Source of the DNA: Clostridia bacterium
GTDB lineage: Bacteria > Bacillota_A > Clostridia > Christensenellales > Aristaeellaceae
Direction: 5' to 3'
Length of the DNA: 12,663 nt
Assembly: GCA_900754775.1 (NCBI GenBank)
Contig: CAAEDZ010000112.1
Coordinates: 1 to 12,663 of the forward strand
The notes under the pieces are model-generated. The model did not search any database and had not been told where the DNA came from. It saw only the letters and a program-made list of their open reading frames with translations. Position numbers and translations under genes: made by a program. This document shows, in pieces, positions 1 through 12,663 of the stretch (position 1 is its first letter; each line of letters begins with the position of its first letter).

Positions 1-2459
1 CTCTCCGCCGCAGGCTCCACCGCCGTCACCACGTCGTCCATCAGCGCCATCACCAGCGGCAGGCCCTTATCCTGCTTACCCTGCAAGGGCGCTTCCTGCG
101 CCGCGAGCACCGTCGGCGGGCTCATGCGCTGCTCCACGCGCACCTGCGCGCCCGCGCCGTCGCCGGCAAGGAGCGCCGCGCCCGCCACACAGGTCCCGTT
201 GGAGCCGCTCTTGTTGAAATAGAAGGCCTTCACGCCCTTGCCGCCGCGCGCCTGCGGCTCAAAGTCCATGTACAGCACGCGCTTGGCAAATCCGCGTTCC
301 GTCATCAAAAATACCTGATCCGCGGCCTGCGGCTGGCCGCACCAGAGCACCGCGTCGCCGGGTTCGAGGGTCATGCCCTTCACGCCGCCCGCCGTGCGGC
401 CCTGTGTGGGCACGCCGTCGGCGTGGAAGCGCACGCTCATGCCGTTTCGGCTCACCAGCAGCACATCCGCCGCCGCGTCCAGCGGCACAACGCCCATGAC
501 CGCGTCGCCCTCGCGCAGCGTCAGCGCCGCGAACTTCGCGCGCCGCACGTCGTACTCCGCCGCCGCCGTGCGCTTGACCTGCCCCTTTCGCGTCACGAAC
601 AGCAGGTCCGGCGCGCCCGCCAGCTCCGAGGGCTTCATGCACAGGATGTTCACCGGGGTTTCGTTCTCCTCAAGGCCTGCCAGAACGCCGCTCAGCAGCG
701 CGCCGCGGTCCCTGGGCTTCATCTCCGGCAGGGCCGCCACGCTCAGCGGGTAGCAGTTGCCCCGGTCGGTGAAGAAGTAGAGCGTGTGATCGGTCTGCGT
801 GTCGAAGCGGTAGAGCGGCGCATCCTCCGCGCCCTCCTCCGCCGCCTGCCGCCGCGCCCGCGGCGGATACACGCGCCGAAGCAGCCCCGCGCGCGAATAC
901 GTCACCAGCGCGTCCTCGGCGATGATCTCCTCCTTCGCGGCGGCCTCCACCACCTCGCCCGCGCGCACGATCTCGGTGCGGCGCTCGTCGCCGTAGCGCT
1001 CGGCCACGGCGCGCAGCTCCTTCTTGATCACGTTCATCAGCTTCTTTTCGCTGGCGAGGATGGCCTCCAGCTCCGCGATGCGCTTTTTGAGCTCCTCGTA
1101 CTCCTTTCGCAGCGCCAGAATTTCGAGGTTCGTCAGCCGCTGCAATCGCATGTCCAGAATCGCCTGCGCCTGCGCGTCCGACAGCGCGAACCGCTCCATC
1201 AGCGCGGCCTTGGCGGCCTTGGGGTTCTCGCTCTTTCGGATGAGGGCGATCACCTCGTCGAGGTTGTCCACCGCCACCATCAGGCCTTCGAGGATGTGGG
1301 CGCGGGCGAGCGCGCGGTCCAGCTCGTAGCGGGTGCGCGCGGTCACGACGTTTTTGCGGTGGCGGATGTAGTAGCCGATGGCGCGCCGGAGCGAGAGCTG
1401 ACGCGGCTTGCCGTCGGCGATGGCCACGAGGTTCACGCCGAAGGTGATCTGCAAATCGCTGTACTTGAGCAGGTAGGACAGCACCTTTTCCGCGTCGGTG
1501 TCCTTTTTCAGCTCGATCACCGCGCGCATGCCGGTGCGGTCGCTCTCGTCGCGGATGTCGTAGATGCAGCCCAGCGCGGCCTTTTTCTCCTCGCTGAGCT
1601 TGAGGATCTTCTCCAGCATCGCCGCCTTGTTCACCTGATAGGGAATCTCGGTGATGACGATCAGCTTTCGCCCGGCGGGCCCGTCCTCGATGTGCGTGCG
1701 GGCGCGCAAAGTGAGCTTTCCGCGCCCCGTCTCGTAGGCGGCGCGCAGCTCCGGCGTGTCGATGAGCACACCCCCGGTGGGAAAGTCCGGCCCCGGCACC
1801 AGCTTCATTAGTTCGTCCAGCGAAATGTCCGGGTTGTCGATCTGCGCCGCCGTGGCCTCGATGATCTCGCGCAGGTTGTGCGGCGGGATGTTGGTCGCAA
1901 GGCCCACGGCGATGCCGCTCGCCCCGTTGACCAACAGATTCGGGAAGCTCGCGGGCAGCATGTCCGGCTCCTTGAGCGTGTCGTCGAAGTTGAGCCGGAA
2001 GGGCACGGTGTCCTTGTCGATGTCGCGCAGCATCTCCACCGCCAGCGGGGTCATGCGCGCCTCGGTGTAGCGCATGGCGGCCGCGCCGTCGCCGTCCACG
2101 CTGCCGAAGTTGCCGTGGCCGTCCACCAGCGGCGCGCGCATGCTGAAATCCTGCGCCATGCGCACCAGCGCCTCGTAGACCGAGCTGTCGCCGTGCGGGT
2201 GATATTTACCCAGACAGTCGCCCACGATGCGCGCGCACTTGCGGTGGGGCGTGTCGGGGCCGATGGCCAGCTCGTTCATGGTAAAGAGGATGCGCCGCTG
2301 CACGGGCTTGAGGCCGTCCTCCACGCGGGGGACGGCGCGCTCCATGATGACGTGCTCGGCGTAGGGGATCATGCTGTTGTGCATGACCTCCTCCATGGGC
2401 GATACGATGATGTTGTGGTCCACCCCGATGGGCGGACGGTCGTCCTGCCTGCGGCTCAC
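1..2459 (-). CDS. parC: DNA topoisomerase IV subunit A (ParC), 3' end outside window
   Basis: This is the DNA-cutting and religating subunit of a type IIA topoisomerase; with ParE it decatenates and relaxes DNA. The GTG start at 2459 lies in a 4-nt overlap (GTGA) with the parE stop. A conserved catalytic core reads [18 protein letters not shown] near residues 41-58. The quinolone-determining loop [11 protein letters not shown] has Ser92 and Glu96 at the two key positions. The active-site tyrosine is Tyr131 in MRYTEAR. A coiled-coil-like stretch lies near 450-475. The C-terminal domain starts near 515, with five repeats of the hhxxTxxGxxxR type at about 518, 560, 618, 664 and 714. No GyrA box is present in the first repeat, which favours ParC over GyrA, as does pairing with a ParE-like partner. 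A near-match QARGGKG occurs late, at 736-742. At least 819 residues are visible, longer than E. coli ParC (752). A gyrA annotation is the main alternative. Confidence 0.85.
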   Translation of the reverse strand, partial: MSRRQDDRPPIGVDHNIIVSPMEEVMHNSMIPYAEHVIMERAVPRVEDGLKPVQRRILFTMNELAIGPDTPHRKCARIVGDCLGKYHPHGDSSVYEALVRMAQDFSMRAPLVDGHGNFGSVDGDGAAAMRYTEARMTPLAVEMLRDIDKDTVPFRLNFDDTLKEPDMLPASFPNLLVNGASGIAVGLATNIPPHNLREIIEATAAQIDNPDISLDELMKLVPGPDFPTGGVLIDTPELRAAYETGRGKLTLRARTHIEDGPAGRKLIVITEIPYQVNKAAMLEKILKLSEEKKAALGCIYDIRDESDRTGMRAVIELKKDTDAEKVLSYLLKYSDLQITFGVNLVAIADGKPRQLSLRRAIGYYIRHRKNVVTARTRYELDRALARAHILEGLMVAVDNLDEVIALIRKSENPKAAKAALMERFALSDAQAQAILDMRLQRLTNLEILALRKEYEELKKRIAELEAILASEKKLMNVIKKELRAVAERYGDERRTEIVRAGEVVEAAAKEEIIAEDALVTYSRAGLLRRVYPPRARRQAAEEGAEDAPLYRFDTQTDHTLYFFTDRGNCYPLSVAALPEMKPRDRGALLSGVLAGLEENETPVNILCMKPSELAGAPDLLFVTRKGQVKRTAAAEYDVRRAKFAALTLREGDAVMGVVPLDAAADVLLVSRNGMSVRFHADGVPTQGRTAGGVKGMTLEPGDAVLWCGQPQAADQVFLMTERGFAKRVLYMDFEPQARGGKGVKAFYFNKSGSNGTCVAGAALLAGDGAGAQVRVEQRMSPPTVLAAQEAPLQGKQDKGLPLVMALMDDVVTAVEPAAE

Positions 2460-4462
2460 CGGCTTTCCCTCCCTTCGCCCGCGCCGCCGCCGAGGGCCTC
2501 GAAGCTGTCCTCGCGGTTAAAGTTGGCGTGCTGGCTGATGTACTGCCTGCGCGGCTCCACCTTGTCCCCCATGAGGATGGTGACCAGCCGCTCGGCCTGC
2601 GCCGCGTCCTCGATGCTCACCCGCATCAGCTTTCGCTGTTCGGGGTCCATGGTGGTCTGCCACAGCTGCTCCGGGTTCATCTCGCCCAGGCCCTTGTAGC
2701 GCTGGAGGGTGTAGCCCTTGGTCTGCCCGCGGGTGAGCTTTCGAAGCTCCGCGTCGTCGTAGGCGTATTGCACCTTGTTGCCCCTTTGCACCTTGTAGAG
2801 CGGCGGCATGCCGATGTACACATGCCCCTCGGTGATGAGCTCCTTCATGTAGCGGTAGAAGAAGGTCAGCAGAATGGCGCGGATGTGCGCCCCGTCCTGA
2901 TCGGCGTCCGAGAGGATGATGACCTTGTTGTACTTGAGCCCCGCCAGCGAGAAATTCTCGTCGATGTTCGTGCCCAGCGCCGTGATGATGGAGCGGAACT
3001 CCTCGTTGCCAAGCACCTGATCGAGGCGCTTTTTCTCGGCGTTGAGCGGCTTTCCGCGCAGCGGCAGAATCGCCTGAAACCGCCGGTCGCGCCCCTGCTT
3101 GGCGCTGCCGCCCGCGCTGTCGCCCTCCACGATGAACAGTTCGTTCTGCTCCGGCTTTCGCCCCGTGCAGCTGGAGAGCTTGCCCACCAGCGGCGCGGCC
3201 TCCAGCGCGCTCTTGGTGCGCGCCACGTCGCGGGCCTTGCGCGCGGCCTCGCGCACCTTCGCCGCCCGCACCGCCTTTTCGATGATCTGCTGGGCCAGCT
3301 CCTGATGCTTCAGGTCCTCGAAATACGCCGTCAGCTGCTGCGTCAGGATCGCTTCCACCAGCGGGCGCACCTCGGTATTGCCCAGCTTTCCCTTGGTCTG
3401 CCCCTCGAACTGCGGGTTTTTCACCATCGCCAGCATCACGGCGGTCATGCCCTCGCGGAAGTCGTCGCCGCTGAGGTTCGCGTCCTTGTCCCTGAGCGCG
3501 CCCAGCCTGCGCGCGAAGTCGTTCATCACCTTGGTGTAGGCGGCCTTGAAGCCCGTCTCGTGCATGCCGCCCTCGCCCGTGGGGATGTTGTTCACATAGG
3601 AAAACACGTTTTCGGTGTAGCTGTCGGTGTACTGAATCGCCACCCGGAAGATCACGTCCTCCCGCTGCCCGGCCAGATAGATCGGCTCCTCGTGCAGCGG
3701 GGTCTTGTCCGCGTTCAGGTAGCGCACGTAATCGACCAGCCCGCCGTCAAAGCGGTACACCTCGCGCTCCGGGGCCTTCGCCTCCCCGTTTCCGTCGTCG
3801 ACGGGCTCGCGCTCGTCGAGGAACGTGATCGTAAGCCCGCGGTTTAAGTACGCCAGCTCGCGCAGGCGGCGCGCGACGGTCTCGGCGTTGAACGTGACCG
3901 TCTCAAACACGCGGTCGTCCGGCAGAAACCGCACGCGCGATCCGCGCTCCTTGGTGTTGCCCACCAGCGTGAGCGGCCCGGTCGCGCGCCCGGCCACGAT
4001 CTTCTTCTCCTTCTCGTCCCACGCGCTTTCAAAGCGGATGTGCCAGTGCTGAAAGTCGCGGCACACGTCCACCTCCACCCACCGGCTCAGGGCGTTTACC
4101 ACGCTCGCGCCCACGCCGTGCAGGCCGCCGGAATAGGCGTAGTTCTCGCTGTTAAACTTGCCGCCCGCGTGCAACTTGGTGTAGATCACCTCCACGCCGG
4201 ATACCCCCATGGTCGGGTGGATATCGACGGGCATGCCCCGCCCGTTGTCCTGCACGGTCACCGACCCGTCGCGGCCCAGCGTCACGTCCACGCGCGTGGC
4301 AAAGCCGGCCATGGCCTCGTCGATGGAATTGTCCACAATCTCCCACAGCATGTGGTGCAGCCCGCGCGACCCCGTGGAGCCGATGTACATGCCGGGCCGC
4401 ATGCGCACGGCGTCCAGCCCTTCCAGCACCTGAATGTTTCGCGCGTCGTAATGGTTGGTCAA
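2456..4462 (-). CDS. parE: DNA topoisomerase IV subunit B (ParE), ATPase subunit
   Basis: This is the ATP-hydrolysing subunit of topoisomerase IV, 668 residues long. Visible GHKL ATPase features are Glu41 and Asn45 in [10 protein letters not shown], Asp72 in QDNGRGMP, and the glycine-rich lid [10 protein letters not shown] at 111-120. The transducer QTK loop is at 355-357. The TOPRIM domain has the acidic motif EGDSAGGSA (Glu446) and SDADQDGAH (Asp519, Asp521, Asp523) for metal binding. [10 protein letters not shown] is at 587-596. The segment near 613-640 ([17 protein letters not shown]) resembles Firmicutes ParE more than GyrB as I recall those families, so ParE is preferred; gyrB is the alternative. 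The start is TTG: an in-frame TGA lies three codons upstream, and the N-terminal residues including Tyr5, expected to contact ATP, follow directly. The tail after about residue 650 is Gly/Glu-rich. It has its own promoter and precedes parC. Confidence 0.88.
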   Translation of the reverse strand: MTNHYDARNIQVLEGLDAVRMRPGMYIGSTGSRGLHHMLWEIVDNSIDEAMAGFATRVDVTLGRDGSVTVQDNGRGMPVDIHPTMGVSGVEVIYTKLHAGGKFNSENYAYSGGLHGVGASVVNALSRWVEVDVCRDFQHWHIRFESAWDEKEKKIVAGRATGPLTLVGNTKERGSRVRFLPDDRVFETVTFNAETVARRLRELAYLNRGLTITFLDEREPVDDGNGEAKAPEREVYRFDGGLVDYVRYLNADKTPLHEEPIYLAGQREDVIFRVAIQYTDSYTENVFSYVNNIPTGEGGMHETGFKAAYTKVMNDFARRLGALRDKDANLSGDDFREGMTAVMLAMVKNPQFEGQTKGKLGNTEVRPLVEAILTQQLTAYFEDLKHQELAQQIIEKAVRAAKVREAARKARDVARTKSALEAAPLVGKLSSCTGRKPEQNELFIVEGDSAGGSAKQGRDRRFQAILPLRGKPLNAEKKRLDQVLGNEEFRSIITALGTNIDENFSLAGLKYNKVIILSDADQDGAHIRAILLTFFYRYMKELITEGHVYIGMPPLYKVQRGNKVQYAYDDAELRKLTRGQTKGYTLQRYKGLGEMNPEQLWQTTMDPEQRKLMRVSIEDAAQAERLVTILMGDKVEPRRQYISQHANFNREDSFEALGGGAGEGRESR
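2467..2475 (-). promoter_or_regulatory. parC ribosome binding site inside the parE 3' end
   Basis: AAGGGAGGG on the minus strand ends 7 nt before the GTG start of parC and lies inside the last codons of parE. Together with the GTGA stop/start overlap, this supports the GTG at 2459 as the true start and suggests translational coupling, which would help keep the two subunits near 1:1. The coupling is inferred. Confidence 0.7.
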
Positions 4463-4468
4463 TGCATT

Positions 4469-4477
4469 TCACCCCTT
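4469..4477 (-). promoter_or_regulatory. parE ribosome binding site that fixes a TTG start
   Basis: AAGGGGTGA on the minus strand ends 6 nt before the TTG at 4462. The TGA of this motif is an in-frame stop for parE, so no upstream start is possible. The next in-frame ATG is codon 21, which would delete conserved ATPase residues. An out-of-frame ATG at 4467 lies only 1 nt from the motif and opens a two-codon ORF whose stop overlaps the TTG. Confidence 0.65.
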
Positions 4478-4523
4478 GGCGGATTGGCGCGCGCACGCAA
4501 AAAGGCATGCAACGCAACACTTT

Positions 4524-4553
4524 ATTATAGCACGAAACCCCGTTTTTGCACAA
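4524..4553 (-). promoter_or_regulatory. promoter of the parE-parC operon
   Basis: On the minus strand a perfect TATAAT (-10) lies at 4529-4524, preceded by TG one base away, giving an extended -10 (TGCTATAAT). The weak -35 candidate TTGTGC is at 4553-4548 with an 18-nt spacer. The predicted transcription start is near 4517, giving a leader of about 55 nt before parE. The extended -10 probably compensates for the poor -35. The -35 hexamer overlaps the T-tract of the rpoC terminator. Confidence 0.7.
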
Positions 4554-4579
4554 GAAAAACCCCCGCACCCTGACGGGGG
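4551..4579 (-). terminator. rho-independent terminator of rpoBC
   Basis: On the minus strand, CCCCCG (4579-4574) pairs perfectly with CGGGGG (4565-4560) across an 8-nt loop, followed by the T-rich tract TTTTTCTT. It lies about 50 nt after the rpoC stop, so it should end the rpoBC transcript. A further run of C residues just upstream of the stem could offer a second register. Confidence 0.8.
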
Positions 4580-4629
4580 CGGGGGCAGCGTGGCGAAAAG
4601 CCGGCCGCTTGCGATCTTTTCCGACGCTC

Positions 4630-8193
<3,564 letters not shown>

Positions 8194-8202
8194 AACGCGG
8201 CA

Positions 8203-8209
8203 CTCCCTT
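8203..8209 (-). promoter_or_regulatory. rpoC ribosome binding site supporting a TTG start
   Basis: AAGGGAG on the minus strand ends 9 nt before the TTG at 8193, within the 39-nt rpoB-rpoC gap. No ATG or GTG is available between the upstream in-frame TGA and this TTG; the next in-frame ATG is codon 14, inside conserved sequence. Confidence 0.65.
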
Positions 8210-8232
8210 TCGCTCTGTCAGGCGGGAACGGA

Positions 8233-11982
<3,750 letters not shown>

Positions 11983-11990
11983 AAATGCCA

Positions 11991-11999
11991 TCACCCCTT
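11991..11999 (-). promoter_or_regulatory. rpoB ribosome binding site
   Basis: AAGGGGTGA on the minus strand, identical to the parE site, is 8 nt from the ATG at 11982. It overlaps the alternative GTG (11994) and ATG (11991) starts, which argues for the downstream ATG. Confidence 0.6.
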
Positions 12000-12070
12000 A
12001 TGTTCCTCGCATGTGTATCCGCTGCGAAAGCCGCGTCCCTTTCCCCTGTTCCCGGTCAAAAAATTTCCTG

Positions 12071-12099
12071 TTGCATTTTTGCGCCGGGGCATGTACAAT
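12071..12099 (+). promoter_or_regulatory. possible promoter of the RseC-family gene
   Basis: On the plus strand TTGCAT (12071-12076) and TACAAT (12094-12099) are separated by 17 nt; the -10 matches consensus at 5 of 6 and the -35 at 3 of 6. The predicted start near 12106 leaves a leader of about 150 nt that passes through the rpoBC promoter. It is the best plus-strand candidate I see, but a weak one. Confidence 0.35.
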
Positions 12100-12154
12100 A
12101 CTCAACAACGGACGGGCGCGGCTTCGCACAGTAACGATACTGATGCAAGTTTAA

Positions 12155-12183
12155 ATTATAGCGCCTTTTAGCCCATGTGTCAA
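12155..12183 (-). promoter_or_regulatory. consensus promoter of rpoBC
   Basis: On the minus strand there is a perfect -35 TTGACA (12183-12178), a 17-nt spacer and a perfect -10 TATAAT (12160-12155), predicting a start near 12148. AT-rich runs upstream (12195-12200 and 12208-12220) could act as an UP-like element. This indicates strong housekeeping transcription of rpoBC from its own promoter. Confidence 0.9.
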
Positions 12184-12198
12184 TACGCATGGGCAAAA
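12167..12198. promoter_or_regulatory. operator-like dyad centred on the rpoBC -35 element
   Basis: GCCCATG (12171-12177) and CATGGGC (12188-12194) form a perfect 7-bp inverted repeat. It extends inward by two pairs and outward by three (TTT/AAA) past single mismatches, giving 12 matched pairs of 16. The dyad centre (12182.5) falls within TTGACA of the rpoBC promoter. The position suits a dimeric regulator, but no regulator is encoded in view. In plus-strand RNA it would also form a hairpin; no adjacent T-tract makes it a terminator. Confidence 0.45.
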
Positions 12199-12223
12199 TT
12201 CGTTCCGTTTTTTACTTTTTCAT

Positions 12224-12246
12224 GCGGCCCCGCGGCCGTCAGGAGG
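12224..12246 (+). promoter_or_regulatory. RseC-gene ribosome binding site with adjacent hairpin
   Basis: AGGAGG at 12241-12246 lies 10 nt before the ATG at 12257. Immediately before it, GCGGCC (12224-12229) can pair with GGCCGT (12234-12239) across a 4-nt loop, the outermost pair being G-U. The ribosome binding site is clear; a role for the hairpin in translation is inference. Confidence 0.6.
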
Positions 12247-12256
12247 CGTGCCAGAG

Positions 12257-12663
12257 ATGATCAAATTCGGCCAGGTACAGGCATACGACAAAACGACCGG
12301 AGAAGCCACCATCGTTTACATGCGGCCCGACGCGTGCGCCAAGTGCGGCGCGTGCGGCGGCGGCGGCAAGAGCCGCTCCATCCGCCTGAAGGCCGACTGC
12401 GCCGTGGGCGACTGGGTCAAGGTGGAGCTTCCAGACGGGCGGTTCCTGGGGGCCACGGCCCTCGCCTACGCGCTGCCCCTCACCTGCTTTCTGCTGGGCC
12501 TGTTCCTGGGCTACAGCCTGTCGGGCGGGATGGAGCTGTGGGCGCTTCTGGGCAGCGCCATCGGGCTTAGCCTGTCGGCCGTCGCGCTGCGCCTTTTCGA
12601 GCTTCGCCTGCGCCAGCGCCCCGAATGGACCCCCCGCGTCTGCGCCGTCTACCCCGACAAGCC
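12257..12663 (+). CDS. RseC-family (SoxR-reducing system) membrane protein, 3' end outside window
   Basis: 135 residues are visible. A cytoplasmic-type N-terminal segment carries a cysteine cluster CAKCGACGG (Cys27, Cys30, Cys33) and a further Cys48. Two hydrophobic stretches follow, near 64-88 and 92-112, then the basic segment ELRLRQRPE. This order, N-terminal cysteines then two membrane helices, is that of the RseC/MucC family, whose E. coli member works with the Rsx (Rnf-like) electron-transfer complex to keep SoxR reduced. In Clostridia such proteins are usually linked to redox or Rnf functions rather than SoxR itself, so the exact role here is unknown. The start is supported by a strong AGGAGG. 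It is divergent from rpoB and separated by 274 bp; whether it heads an operon cannot be seen. Confidence 0.8.
   Translation, partial: MIKFGQVQAYDKTTGEATIVYMRPDACAKCGACGGGGKSRSIRLKADCAVGDWVKVELPDGRFLGATALAYALPLTCFLLGLFLGYSLSGGMELWALLGSAIGLSLSAVALRLFELRLRQRPEWTPRVCAVYPDK

Larger units (their letters stand above)
11983..12148 (-). promoter_or_regulatory. rpoB leader with potential RNA structure
   Basis: The predicted transcript starts near 12148, leaving about 165 nt before rpoB. Seen directly: a short hairpin CAGTA-TCGT-TACTG (12142-12129), then an arm GCGAAGCCGCG (12127-12117) that pairs with CGCGGCTTTCGC (12035-12024) over 11 bp with one bulged base. Inside that long-range stem, CCCGG (12088-12084) can pair with CCGGG (12055-12051). 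No obvious T-tract terminator follows any of these, and I recognise no known riboswitch or ribosomal-protein leader. Function is unknown; it could merely be 5' stabilising structure. Confidence 0.4.

Noticed and set aside
423..1811. 462-codon plus-strand open frame opposite parC
   Set aside because: Shadow of parC; composition is Arg/His/Leu-rich without motifs.
1..4462. Calling the topoisomerase pair gyrA/gyrB
   Set aside because: There is no GyrA box in the first C-terminal repeat, the B-subunit C-terminal segment is ParE-like, and B-A genes overlap in one operon without dnaA/recF context. Not fully excluded without phylogeny.
12171..12194. GCCCATG/CATGGGC hairpin as a rho-independent terminator
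   Set aside because: On the plus strand the T-rich run begins well downstream, and on the minus strand no T-tract follows, so an operator-like reading is preferred.
12225..12238. CGGCC/GGCCG hairpin as a terminator between the divergent genes
   Set aside because: It is followed by the ribosome binding site on the plus strand and by an A-rich run on the minus strand; there is no T-tract in either direction.
12175..12570. Plus-strand open frame overlapping the RseC-family gene in another frame
   Set aside because: Arg-rich, with no motif; the overlapping frame at 12257 has a strong ribosome binding site, a cysteine cluster and two membrane segments.

Overview
The window is G+C-rich bacterial chromosome carrying core information-processing genes. 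RpoB and RpoC have Gram-positive lengths and layout: RpoC is about 1187 residues with an uninterrupted trigger loop, so it lacks the large insert of proteobacterial enzymes. RpoB reads like clostridial homologues. ParE and ParC also resemble the clostridial second type IIA topoisomerase. With an RseC-type gene of the sort often seen in anaerobic Clostridia, the best guess is a high-G+C member of the Clostridia (Bacillota). Family or genus cannot be fixed from this sequence alone.

Layout, right to left on the minus strand: a consensus sigma-70/sigma-A promoter (12155-12183), a leader of about 165 nt, rpoB (11982-8233), a 39-nt gap, rpoC (8193-4630), a rho-independent terminator (4551-4579), a new promoter (4524-4553) that abuts the terminator's T-tract, parE (4462-2456), and parC (from 2459, overlapping parE by 4 nt and running off the left edge). 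On the plus strand, a divergent RseC-family membrane protein gene starts at 12257 and runs off the right edge.

Functionally these are two transcription units. One encodes the beta and beta' subunits of RNA polymerase. The other encodes the two subunits of topoisomerase IV (decatenation and relaxation). rpoB is not preceded by rplJ-rplL here; it has its own promoter and faces an RseC-like gene. No stretch over 300 bp lacks a gene. The largest gap (11983-12256, 274 bp) is the most interesting part: it holds the rpoB promoter, a strong dyad centred on that promoter's -35 element, a possible opposing promoter, and inverted repeats that could structure the rpoB leader RNA.

I see no mobile element, CRISPR array, tRNA, rRNA, phage gene or novel multi-gene system. 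The protein-coding content is ordinary housekeeping; the findings worth following up are regulatory.
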